Assembly: GCA_024345305.1 (NCBI GenBank)
Contig: BRON01000014.1
Span: forward strand, 496,001-560,000
Length of the DNA: 64,000 bases
Reading direction: 5' to 3'
Origin: Mrakia gelida
Taxonomy: Eukaryota > Basidiomycota > Tremellomycetes > Cystofilobasidiales > Mrakiaceae
Part shown: piece by piece, positions 32,775 through 42,931 of the stretch
How positions within the stretch are numbered: the stretch's first letter is position 1
Layout of the letters: the number at the start of each line of letters is the position of its first letter
Notes under the pieces: generated by a model
What the model was told of the DNA's origin: nothing
The model's input: only the letters and a program-made list of their open reading frames with translations
The model's database searches: none
Translations under genes and position numbers: made by a program

Positions 32775-33482
32775 ATCGCATCAAGGGTGGATCTTCATGC
32801 CCCTTCAGGAGAAGACTCGCTCGAAATCATCGCCCTTCGTCTCGCGGTTCGTTCGTCCGTTTGTTTCCCTTCCCGCATCGAGCTCGACAAGGCTAGGATG
32901 ATTGAAGCAAACGGTACCTTCTTTGTTCGCCTCAGGGACAGCGGTGGGGTGAGTGAGAGGGACGGGAAAGGTCAGGATCACCGACGCGTCGTCCAAGCCT
33001 CTCGATGTTCTCCGAGCCTGAGGCGCGTTTCCTTCTTCCGCTGCGTTCCAAACCCGGAGTTTAGGGTTTTCGCATGCTCACTTCCCCTCCGAAGAAGCCC
33101 AAATCCGTCTCTCGTCGTTGTCGCGTTCTGGCTTTGCCTACCGGTGCGTTCGCAGCAGAAGAGAGAGAGAATAGGGAGGATTAGGTGACGCAGAAGAAAA
33201 TGAGCGAGAAGGATACGCGACGAGAACTAGACGGCGAAGAGGAGAGAAGGAGAGAGGGTACCGAGACGAGAACGAGACGAAGGGATGGATGGATGGGGTG
33301 AACTTGTTTTTCCTAAGGCTACAAGAGAGAGAATGAAACGAACAGAGAAGGACACGAGTAATAAGTAATCAAATAGAGCGGATAAAAAGAGCGAGAGAGA
33401 GAGAAGAAACGAACGCGAAGACCCGAAAACTGAAAAGACAAGAACCAACTGAAACGAACCACGCGACGCGACGCCTCGACCT
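32775..33482. other. Intergenic between convergent ThrE (+) and Wee1 (-) genes
   Basis: No exon supported. Purine-rich from 33170 to 33480, with a GGAT repeat at 33281-33296 and a GACGCGTC at about 32981. Likely the two 3'UTRs. Confidence 0.35.
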
Positions 33483-36400
33483 CTACAGATCCACCTCCAT
33501 CCCCATCTCCTGTTCCTGTTCCTCCAACCTGAACCCTTCCATCCCTTCCACGACCATCTCCATTCCCGTCCCCGCTCCTCCCGTCTCGGTCTCGTTCCCA
33601 AGGAGGTAATCCAAGAACGACGAAGGCTCATCAACCTCCTCGTCGAGGGTCGTTCCTGCCTCTCTCTCCTCCCCAACTCCACCCACACTCACACTCGCTT
33701 GCACTCGTGATCTCCGTCCAGCCTCCATCGCCCTCCAAGCCCTCCCCACGACCTCGTACTCGCACACCTCCTTTGCTGAAGGTCTCCTGCTCGGCTCGGA
33801 GGACATCATCGCTTTCACGACGAGGCAGATCTGGTTAGATCCCCAGGAGGAGACGAGTTGATGTTGACTGTTGGGCGAGGGGAGCGGGAGAAGATCGGGT
33901 GTGCATGGTGTGAGGAGGGGAGAGGATGAGGAGGTGGTTGTTGAGGAGAAGGACGTTGAGGAGGGGATGGAGAGCGAGGCTGAAGAGTTGGAAGGAACGG
34001 GTGCAGAGGCGAAGAAGCATGTTGAGTTCGAGGAGGGACGATCGCCGATGTTGGTGGAGGTTGAGGTGGTGGAGGAGGAAGTGAGGAGAGGAGTAGAGTT
34101 GGGTGTAGGGGTTGGGTAAGGCGAGGTTGGAGGGGAGAAGGATTCAAGGTCTGTGAAGTCGTCGGAGCGAAGACGATGGAATGGAGAGCCGCCGGAGGGA
34201 GGGACGATGTTCGCTAGGGCTTCGAGGATGAGGAGACCGAGGCTGGTGGAGTCGAAGAAGGTGAGAGAGGAGAGTCAGTTTTCGAAGGAACGAGGGAAAC
34301 GAGAGCGAGACGCGAACTCCAACGCGTCGAAGATCGATTCTCAAAACTCACCTGAAGATATCCCCCGCCGTCCCGACCACTCCTCTGATCCCCTCAGGAC
34401 TAAGATAGTCTCTATCTCCCTCTCTCTCCAAGACAAGCTCCCCTCCCAACCCCAACCCCTCCTCCTCCTCCACCCTCCCACCCGCTTCCACTCCCGCTCC
34501 CCTGAGAATCTCACTCCCCCGTCTCCTCACCAACCTCGCCGAGTACCCCCAATCCCCAAGCTTCACTTCGCCCTCCGCATCCACAAGCACGTTGCTAGGC
34601 TTGATATCGAGATGCACGATCCCGAGGGAGTGCGCATAAGCGACAGCGGAGGAGAGGGACGCGAGGAGTTTCCAGCATCGGGGTTCGTCGAGTCCGCCGG
34701 AGTGGTGAGGAGTTGAGGAGAAAGAGGGGGAGGAAGGGGAGGGGAGGTCGTCGGCGAGGGATTCGAGGAAGGTGGAGAGGTCTCCTCGCGAGTAGAGCGG
34801 GGTGTGGAGGTGCAGGCGGGAGGATTGTTGCCAGGAGGAGAGGAGGGTGATGATGTTTGGGTGGTGGAAGGAGGAGGAAGAGGGGAAGGGGGAGTCGGAG
34901 GGAGGGCAGAGCGTTCGAAGGATGTCGAGTTCTTCGAGATGACGGAGTCTGTGAACGAAAAGAAAGAGGAGAGTCAGCGTCTCGTTCGGTCGTCCGTTCG
35001 TTCGTTCGTTCGTTCGTTCCAAAACGCGTCGTCAAACCGAACCCAATCCAAAGAACCGAGGACCGAGCACTCACCTCTCCCTCTCCCCACTCCAAGCCTT
35101 CCCAACCTTCACCGCTCCCACCTTCCCACCCTCTCCCCTCTCCTTAACCATCCACACAACCCCACCATCCCCTCTCCCCAACTCCTCAAGAACCTCAAAC
35201 CGTTCCTTCAGCACATCCTTCTCCTCCTCCGCCTTTCCCTTCCCTTCTCCTCTGGTGGACCCACTCCTTCGCAACCCTCCCCACCCACTCCCAATCACCT
35301 TCGTCTCGAAGGCAGCGTTCACCCCACCCCCACTCGCTCCTGCTGCAAAGGACGAGAAATCCCCACTGCTCCCACTCAACCCGACCCCACTGCCCTTCCT
35401 CTTCAATCCCGAGGACGTCCTGTACCTCCGACCAGCTGAGAGACTAGCAGCTCGTCTTGCTCCCTCCCCTTCGTCCTTCTCTGGCTCCCAACCCGAACCC
35501 AACCCCGCCGACGAAGAGGAAGACGAACGTCCAGCAAGTCCAAACGAGAGAGGCAGACCCAATCCAAGTCCGTAGCTCTGGTTGAGGAGGTTGAGTTGCT
35601 GAGGGGAGGAGGGGAGTTGATCGTTCGTTCTTCTTCTCTGATGGGTTGAGCTGTTGGTGGTGTTGAAGGGTGAGCGCGTGGTGTTGTCGAGTTCCTCCTC
35701 CTCGTCGTCGTCGTGTTCGCGCGTCTCTCCGAAGAATAAACGAGTGGGTTTGACGGGTGTCCAGCCTCCTGCTGACCCTCCGATGGTGGATGAAGAGGAG
35801 GAGGTGGATGCGAAGGACGAAGAGGACGAGGAGGAGGCTTTGAGGGCTGAAGGACGGGCGAGGGAGGAGGTGAGGGAGAGAGGGTGAGGGTGGTGAGGGT
35901 GATTCGTCGAGCTCGACGAGAGGGAGGAGTTGAAGTGCGAGATCCGGGGAGGGTGGGTCGCTCGAGGAGAGGAGATGGATAGGGAGGGTGAGGAGTTGGA
36001 GGACGAAGGAGAGGCTGAGGAGTTGGAGCTTGAGGTGGTCGAGGGCGAGTGAAGGATGTTTAGACGGGAGGAGGCCGAGGAGAGGGAGAGGTCGAAGTGT
36101 AGGGGAGTTTTGGAGTTGGGAGTGGGAGGAGACTGGATCGAAGATGAATTGAGAAGGGAGTGGGAGGGGAGGAGGGTCAGCATGGGAAGAAAGAAAGAAT
36201 CGAGGGAGATCGAGATCGAGAAGAAAAAAGCATCCGCGTCCTCGTCGATCTCAAAACAAGCGGTCGAGATGCAAACAAGAGCGAGGGCTGACTCACCACC
36301 AGACCTTTCCTAGCACTCCCAGGTCCTGCTCCACTTCCGAAGGATGAACCCGAACTGCTCTTCTTCATGAGGGAAACCTTGAAAGCGTCTGGGCTTGGAC

Positions 36401-37322
36401 GAGCGTCGTCGTGGGAGGAGGAGGAGGAGGAGGTGGTGGGAGTGGTGGCGAGCATCGGAGAGGCTGATGTTGAGCTCGTGGATGGGATGGGTTTTGGCGA
36501 AGAGGGGGAGGAGGAGAGGGAGGGGGAAGGTCTCAACCTCTGAATCTGTTGATGGGGGAAAGGGGAGGTGGTTGAAGTGGAGGCTGAGGATCGAATGGGA
36601 GGAGGATGGGGGTGGTGGAACGAGCTCGTGCTTGAGGAGGAGGTTGGTTGCGAGTTGGATCGTTGAGAGTAGGAAGGGATGAACAAAGTTGGATCGACTT
36701 CGATGGGAGGCAGAGGAGTTGATCCTGATGGTGGGGGTGGCGAGAAGGCTGATCTTCGAAGGAGAGGAGGTTTTGAGAGAGGAGGAGGAGGAGCGAGAAC
36801 ACTCGGGAGGTTGGAAGAGCTGAAGGGCGTGCTCCGAGCTGGACCGTTGGGCGACTTCCCTAGAGGAGTCGGAGAGATGGGTTGATGGTCGTACGGCGAG
36901 GAGGAGGAGGAGGGTGCCATAGCGTTGATGTTGAAGGGGTTGTTGGAAGAGGTTGAGGTGGAAGGCGGATCGTACGAATCAAAGAGGGAAGCTCCTTCAA
37001 AGGAGGAAGCGACCTCGTCCACCTCCATCCCTCCGCCTCCGCTCCCTTCCTGATCCCTTCTCGATCCGATCCTCATAGTCCCTGGAGCCGAAGAGGGTGG
37101 AGGAGCTCCTCCAAAGTCCAGCTGGCGTCGAACCGAGGCAGGAGTAGGTCTCGATGGGGAGGTGAAGGGAGATCCAGAGGAGGACGAGGTCGAGGAAGTT
37201 GAACTGCAGTGTCGATGGCTGCTGAGAGCTCCTCCTCCCTTCTTGGTCGACGACGAAAACCGGTTGGGGGAGAAGGCGGAGAAGGTATCGTGGTGATGGG
37301 AAGGAGACATGACAAGGTGCAT
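33483..37322 (-). CDS. wee1: Wee1/Swe1-family protein kinase
   Basis: Four exons (37322-36297, 36132-35075, about 34949-34350, about 34236-33483), about 1,140 residues. The first 650 are Ser/Pro-rich and disordered, with CDK-type sites such as SPPTPNSKTP at the exon 1/2 junction. Kinase domain: FEVLEELGRGDGGVVWMVKE (Gly loop), GAVKVGKAW (the ATP-binding Lys), RHLEELDILRTL (helix C), HPNIITLLSSWQQ, LYSRGDLSTFLESL (hinge), AHSLGIVHLDIKPSNVLVD (catalytic loop, HLD in place of HRD), VKLGDWGYSARL, DRDYLSPEGI and LGLLILEALANIVPPSGG, then FHRLRSDDFTDL. HLDxKPxNV, DxxYxxPE and the RSxDFxDL end are Wee1 marks. Wee1 kinases inhibit CDK1 by Tyr15 phosphorylation. The DFG motif is DWG. A long Ser insert splits the C-lobe. 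The start could also be 37310 or 37418. Confidence 0.88.
34995..35019. repeat. (TTCG)n microsatellite in a Wee1 intron
   Basis: CCGTTCG is followed by about five further GTTC/TTCG units inside the intron between kinase exons 2 and 3 (34950-35074). Length variation here would not affect the protein. Confidence 0.8.
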
Positions 37323-37967
37323 TTCTGCGAGAAGGGGAGAAGGGGAGGAGGGAAGTGGTTGGGAGCTACGAGCAGTGTTGACTTTTCCGTCTCGAAACTC
37401 GTCCTCCCTCGCCTCCACGCGTTTGACTTCCTACCCCACTCCATTTTTTGTTTATTCGCCTCCGACCCCCAACCAAGCAAACGCCCCCCCTCTTTTCCTG
37501 TCCCCGACCCTGAACAAAGAACCAATCAGCGGCAGATCTCAGCTCTCGAGGAAAGACTCTCCGACGTCTGAGCTCTCGACGTGCACGCTCGGAAGGTCCG
37601 GCTGAGAGACCACGAGAGACCATGCGACAGAGGAAAGGCACACACGCTGAGGGAACGATAAATACGCGACCAGAGGGGTTGAGTTTCAGAAGAAGAAAAA
37701 AAGAGGAGAAGAAGAAGGGAAACGAAAGGAACGAAAGCAGGGGCAAAAGAGCGAGCGAGAGAACCCGGGACGAGCGACGATCAAACATCGACAACTCGAC
37801 CCTTAGCTCTCCACGCAACAGAACGAAACGAAAAAAAGAGAGAGTACTACTACAAGGGGATTAGGAGTTAGACAGTGAGCGAACGGAAGATGAGAGAAGT
37901 ACGTAGAAACGAGGGTGAGGTGCGTGTGGGCGAAGAGAGAAGAGGGAGCTCGGGGAGGGTCGAGTTT
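37323..37967. other. Wee1 upstream region and Sur7-like gene 3' region
   Basis: Both flanking genes are on the minus strand. The right part of this stretch is purine-rich with no conserved frame. The first 100 bases could code in frame with Wee1 if the start is at 37418. Confidence 0.35.
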
Positions 37968-39962
37968 TTATCGCCTGAAGGTGCAGCAGCTGTAGAGGAA
38001 AATGCAAGAGAGAGGTCAGGACGATGAGTCAGGTGTGAGTGAAGCGGAGGAAGGAAAACGAACCTGATGATGTAAGGGAAGATGGAGAGAGCGACGAGAG
38101 CGAAGGAGACCCAGGTCTGCCAAGAACGAGAGGAGGTCGAGGGTCAGCCTCGCGCTGAGGTTGCAGTGAGGAGGGGAGGTCAGAGAACGTACAAGGATGA
38201 TGCTGTTTCCAAACTTGACGCTGATGGCTGGGTTGGATCCTACGGAGACGGCCTTGACCCTGAAGAGCAAAGGAAGGAGGGAAGGAAAAGGATCAGCTTC
38301 GACGAGTTCGAAACGAGACTAAGCTGAATCGAGACGAGCTGCTCACTTGACGTAGACGGCGGTCCAGATGGCGGCTCCGACAGCGAGCGCGATAGTCGAG
38401 ACGATGGCCCAGAAGGCGGCGCCTATAGTTGACAAGGAGGAAGAAGGGTCGCGAGAGGTCAGCCCAACGTCCTTCTCGTCCCCTCGTCTGACCGCTCAAA
38501 GGCCTTCGTTTCTCTCGTATCACTCCTCCTCTCGTGTCAGCCACTGAAGGAAATGTAGACGCACCGAGGAAAGCGAATCGATGAGGAATGACTCCGCAAA
38601 TGAACGCGATGAGAGCCGAACACGACCCGATGAAGATGAGCCAGAACGCCGCCTGCGTCAAACGTCCGGTGTAGTTGGAGGAAACGAAAGTCGAACCGGT
38701 GGGAACGTAGGCGTTGACTCTGAGAGAGGGGAGGAAAAGGGAGGAGATCAGAGAGGGTTGAGCTGGGCTGGGAAGATGAACGCGTCGAGACGAGAACCAG
38801 TGAAGGAAAGGACGAACTGAGACCGGAACTGAGTAGGGATATCGCTGATGATAGCATCAAAAGGCTTGAAGGTCTTTCCGAGCGCTGTGGTGTTGCAGTT
38901 GGCGGCGTTGGAGTTGACGTATCCACAGGAGTTGAGGACTGGGAGGGGAGGAAAAGACGGTCGGAGGTCAGTCGCGTTCGGAGTGAGAGAAAAATCTTCG
39001 AGGAAGGACCAGAGATGGACTCACGACCCCAGTCGTAGTGATTACGCAGTCCTCCTCCTTCTCCAAGGGCTGTCAGGTTGGTCGAGCTCGCGTAGAGAGC
39101 AGAGAACGAGACGGTAGGGTTGGCGGCTGGACGAAGGAGAGGCAAGCGAGGTCAGCTTCTCCGAGACAACGAGAGCTCAGGATTTCGTCGCGAAGAAAAG
39201 AAGACTCACTCTGGAGAGCGTTTCCGAGATTCGAAACATCGACTGTGTTGATGGCATCGGAGAGAAGAGGAAGAGGAGTCAGGTCTCAAACCAGAGGGAG
39301 GGTCGAGCGAGGTCTCCAAAGGCCAAGCGTCGGAGGAGGAAGGAGGGAAGAGAGACGAACGTCTGATCATAGCGAGGACTCTGGGGATCGGCGAGGAGTT
39401 CTGTGGACATAGAGAACGATCAGCATGTCGTCTCAAGCTTCTGAGAGAGGTAGAGACGTACGATTTGACCGATCTGGGGAGCAAAAAAGGACGAAGGAGC
39501 GAACTCGATCAGCTTGAGCTCCTTCCTCTTTGGCCGACTCTTCTCTTCCACCCTCCTTCTTTCTTCAAGAGCTCGCTTCGAAGACTCACATGAGCAAAGA
39601 CCATGATCACACTAGCAGCGAACCTGTGTATATGAGGAGCAAAGGCGAGGAGAAGGTCAGGTAGAGCTTGAAGGACTTCCACCCGGATTCGCCGAGCTCC
39701 CCTGCTCCCTCCCTCCTTCCTCTTTGAGCTCATCCCTCCTCTTTGAAGCGAGCTGGAGACTTACGTGAAAAAGCTCGCAGCACCAACGCAAACTGCAGAG
39801 GATGAACACAAGCTGAGTCAGCGCTGAGCTCCTTCGAGGAAGGAGGAGAAGGGAAGGAGAGAAGCAGAGCCAGCTGTTTGAACAACATGACGAGCTTCGG
39901 CCTCTTCTCTTCCCCTTCCACTGCCAGAAGGAAGCTTCCTCGAACTCACTTTCTCCTCTCAT
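37968..39962 (-). CDS. Sur7/PalI-family membrane protein
   Basis: Eleven or more small exons splice from ATG 39960-39962 (exon 1 is only ATGAGAGGAGAAA) to TAA 37968-37970. The protein begins MRGEICVGAASFFTFAASVIMVFAHIG (helix 1). An extracellular loop follows, with ALYASSTNLTAL, GLRNHYDWGVLNSCGY and NAANCNTTALGKTFK. Then come helix 2 (TQAAFWLIFIGSCSALIAFICG), helix 3 (GAAFWAIVSTIALAVGAAIWTAVYV), KAVSVGSNPAISVKFGNSII and helix 4 (TWVSFALVALSIFPYII), with the end SCCTFRR. The GLxNxYxWG/LxxxCxY pair of loop cysteines and four helices fit the Sur7/PalI family of cortical patch and eisosome proteins. The CC near the C-terminus could be palmitoylated. With the MARVEL gene at 2588 this is the second eisosome-type protein in the window. 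About 290 residues. Confidence 0.82.
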
Positions 39963-40654
39963 ATTAGTATTAGGTGGTTATTAGGGTGTGCGTTACGGGA
40001 GAAGGGGATCTCGAGGAAGGAGAAAGAGGAGGGCGGAAGGGCGTCGATGTCGTTGGAGGATGGGAGCGAGGAGGAGGGCTCAAACCTAGTACGATCGAGG
40101 GCCCTCGCCAGTCCCTCAAGCCTCCCTTCTATTGGAGAACGAAATCCTAGGTCTGGTAAGCGGTGCTTTTACAGAGCGTGGAGACTTCGGAAGTCGAGAG
40201 AGAGAGAGCAGCTTTTCTGCGTAGGCTCGGGAGGTTGAACTCCACGTCGTTCGTCGCGTTCGAGCCTTCCTCTCGGTCCTCTCAATCGAGAAAGAGCGGT
40301 TTGATCGCTCAGCGACGTACGTAACTGTCGAGCCTGCTACAGTTACTCAGACCCGTAACCTCTCATGCCAATCAAGTCCCTTGCGCTCGCCGAATCGACT
40401 CATCGTTTTCTCTTTTCTAGTCGACGCGTCGCACTTAGAAAGTTGCTTTCCTCCTTTGCAGGATGCAGGCTCGCTCTGATTCAAGGTCACGCGAGTGAAT
40501 AAATGAAATGCGTGTATATTGATACATGAGCAGAAGCGAAGAGAGCACAGAACGCTACAGTACAGAGAAAACGAGATATAACCGACGAAAAGGTCGAAAC
40601 ACCCACGACGAATCTGATCGAATCCAACACTGGACTACAACCCTCCACCCTCCT
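39963..40654. other. Sur7-like upstream region and HSF gene 3' region
   Basis: No supported exon. One GACGCGTC lies near 40423. AT-richer sequence from 40480 to 40560 fits the 3'UTR of the HSF-type gene. Both flanking genes are on the minus strand. Confidence 0.35.
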
Positions 40655-42488
40655 TCACCTTGACGTTCTTTTTCTCGTTCCACGTTCGGATTTCTCCTCG
40701 TTCCTTCTGGGAGGCGACGGTCCGGACGAGGAGCGCTTGTTCTTCCCTGCGACGCGAGGGCGAACTTCGCTGAGGAGTTCGGGATGGTTTCGTTGGAAGA
40801 GGGGGTGGGTGAATCCTGGTAGAGAAGGTGAAGAGGAGGAAGAATGAAGGGAGTTAGAGGGAGGCATCTTTCAAGGAAAAAGAGAGGGGGGGGGAGTCGA
40901 CAGCGACGCGACGCGATCACAGAGTGGGGGAGCTGAAAGGAAGCAGGAACGAACCTATGGACACAATCTTCCCTCCGTTACCAGGGGTTCCTCCACTGTA
41001 CCTTGAGGTGGTCGTTGATGAAGAGAGGGAGGACCCTCGCTGGGAGAGAGGCTAGGTTGGTAGTGCGAAGAGGACGAGCTCGACGCGTCGATGTTGTCGT
41101 CGGGCGCGCCGCGATGGAACGAGTCTACAAGAAGAGGAGGCGAGGGCGGGTTTGGCGAAGGATCCAATCGACAATTAGTGGGAGTCAGCGATGCAGACGA
41201 AACGAAATGAGTGGAAAGGAAGAGGGGAATGAGACGAAGAGATGGCGTGGACGAACACTGATTGAGCTGTCTGAGGAAGGATAAGAGCTTTCCGTGACGG
41301 AAGAAGCGAGGTAGGACTGATATTGTTGAGATAAATTCGATTAGAGCCAAAAGAGTCAGTGACGAGAAACTCAGAAGTGGAGACAACCGAAACAGAAGCA
41401 CCACGTCGCGTCGCGAGCAAGAAAAGCGAACGACTCACCGACTTCGGCGAACCTGTCTGGGTCCACGAGGATCATCGAAGTTCCATCACTCGACCATCTG
41501 AGATACTGCTGGTACTCGTCGTGCACGAGGATGTGCCACAGCTGAAATAGAAGGAAAAGAACGTCGCGTCAGCTCGACCTCAAGAAAGAATGATGTTGAG
41601 CTGGTGAAAGTGCAAGCCGCGGAACTTACCTTCGAGACAAGCGAGGTCTGCTCCCCTAGCAGTCCCTCTCCGAACTGAGTCGACCTCGCTGGATCTGGGA
41701 GAGGGGAGACGCTCGCTCGACGCGTCGCGATTTCTTCCGACTCGTCTCCTCCGATGGCGTTGAGGCTGACCAACCCTTCTCCTCCTTGGAATCCCTGTCG
41801 AGCTCCGGAACCTGCTTTGCCGAAGGATGTCGAGCTTGGGAAGGCCGTCGAGGAGGAGGAGAGGTCGTAGTCGTTGTTGAACGAGGCTTCTCGATGGTTG
41901 AGAGAGGAGGTGTAGGTTGGACGAAAGGTGGAGGGGAGCGACCGATCGTAGAAGAGATCGAGTGGGAAAGAGTTGGAGAGGTGGTTGAAAGGTGGGAAAG
42001 GGAGGGACTCGGAGGAGAAAGGAGAGGAGGAGTCGTACATAGTCGCGCGAATGCGAATCGACCGACGAGTTGGACGGGTAAGATGAGTACAGGGTCGGAG
42101 AGAGTTGGGAGTGGACATCCAAGTGGAGCGGAGGGAGGAGTTGGGAGGCACGAGGAAGAGAAGGAGGAGCGAGTTGCGAGGAGGTAGCGAAGCTCGGAAG
42201 CAACGACGAGGTGGAGGGAGGCGAGGGAGGATGCCTTGGTTCTGGATGTGGGAGAGAGGACTGATCTTCGTTGGGAACAGAGACGAGAGGGCAGGGTCTG
42301 AGGAAGTAGGGGCACTGGAAAAAGGTGCACAGAAGGAGTGGTGGAAGAGAACAGAAAGAACGAAACAAGGTCAGAAACTGCGAGGCGTTTCGAGCAGATT
42401 CGCGAGCGACTCGCGAGGCAGAGCGAGAAAGGAAAGGGGTCCAACAGAGGGAGATATAAGAGAAAAAACGAACCTGAAAGCTCTCCAT
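40655..42488 (-). CDS. HSF-type DNA-binding transcription factor
   Basis: Exon 1 is MESFQ (ATG 42486-42488). The next exon begins CPYFLRPCPLVSVPNEDQ and is Ser/Pro-rich. The HSF DNA-binding domain is spread over small exons: TSLVSKLWHILVHDEYQQYL, RWSSDGTSMILVDPDRFAEV, VLPRFFRHGKLLSFLRQLNQ, YSFHRGAPDDN, GNGGKIVSIGFTHPLFQRN and HPELLSEVRPRV. The wing, recognition helix (FLRQLN) and FxHPxFxRxxPELL end are all present. The C-terminus is short and basic (KRSSSGPSPPRR..., TGA at 40655-40657), with no coiled coil after the domain, so it is not a classical trimerising Hsf1. The DNA-binding domain is C-terminal, unlike Hsf1. One-base frame jumps near 42039 and 41050 are needed to keep the protein open. 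The ATG7 gene diverges 443 bases away. Confidence 0.78.
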
Positions 42489-42931
42489 CGTTGAGAGATG
42501 CTAGTTGTGGTGGTGGTGGTTGGAGGTCGAACGGTGGAGGGAAGAGTTTCGGAGGAGAAGCGAGTGAGTTGCCGAGAGCGCGGAAGCTTTTCTCTTCTCG
42601 TCTCGTCACGATGTTGTACCCATTCCCAGGAGTCGCCGCGACTGTTCAGAGTGAGTTCCTGGCCGAAAGAGCAGAGTGGAAAGAGGAAGGGAGACCTGGA
42701 ACGAAACGCGTCGGAGGACTGGCTCGTTGAGGACGCGACCGTCGAAATCGACGTTGAGAGTTGTGGTTGTTCGAGAGGACCTCCATCCACGATCTTGATG
42801 TCACCTTCAGCTTGGATTCCTGTTCAATCTTGTCAAAAAGAAAGAAAACGAGATGGCGGCGTGGCCCAAGCTCAAACGAGTCGACGCTCTGCCTCTGCTT
42901 CTCCTCCCTCCTAACACTCAGCTCAAGCACG

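Noticed and set aside
41580..42609. Two long overlapping minus-strand frames of about 300 codons in the HSF region
   Set aside because: They are frame shadows of the Ser/Pro-rich HSF exon; only the frame that leads into LWHILVHDEYQQYL has conserved continuation.
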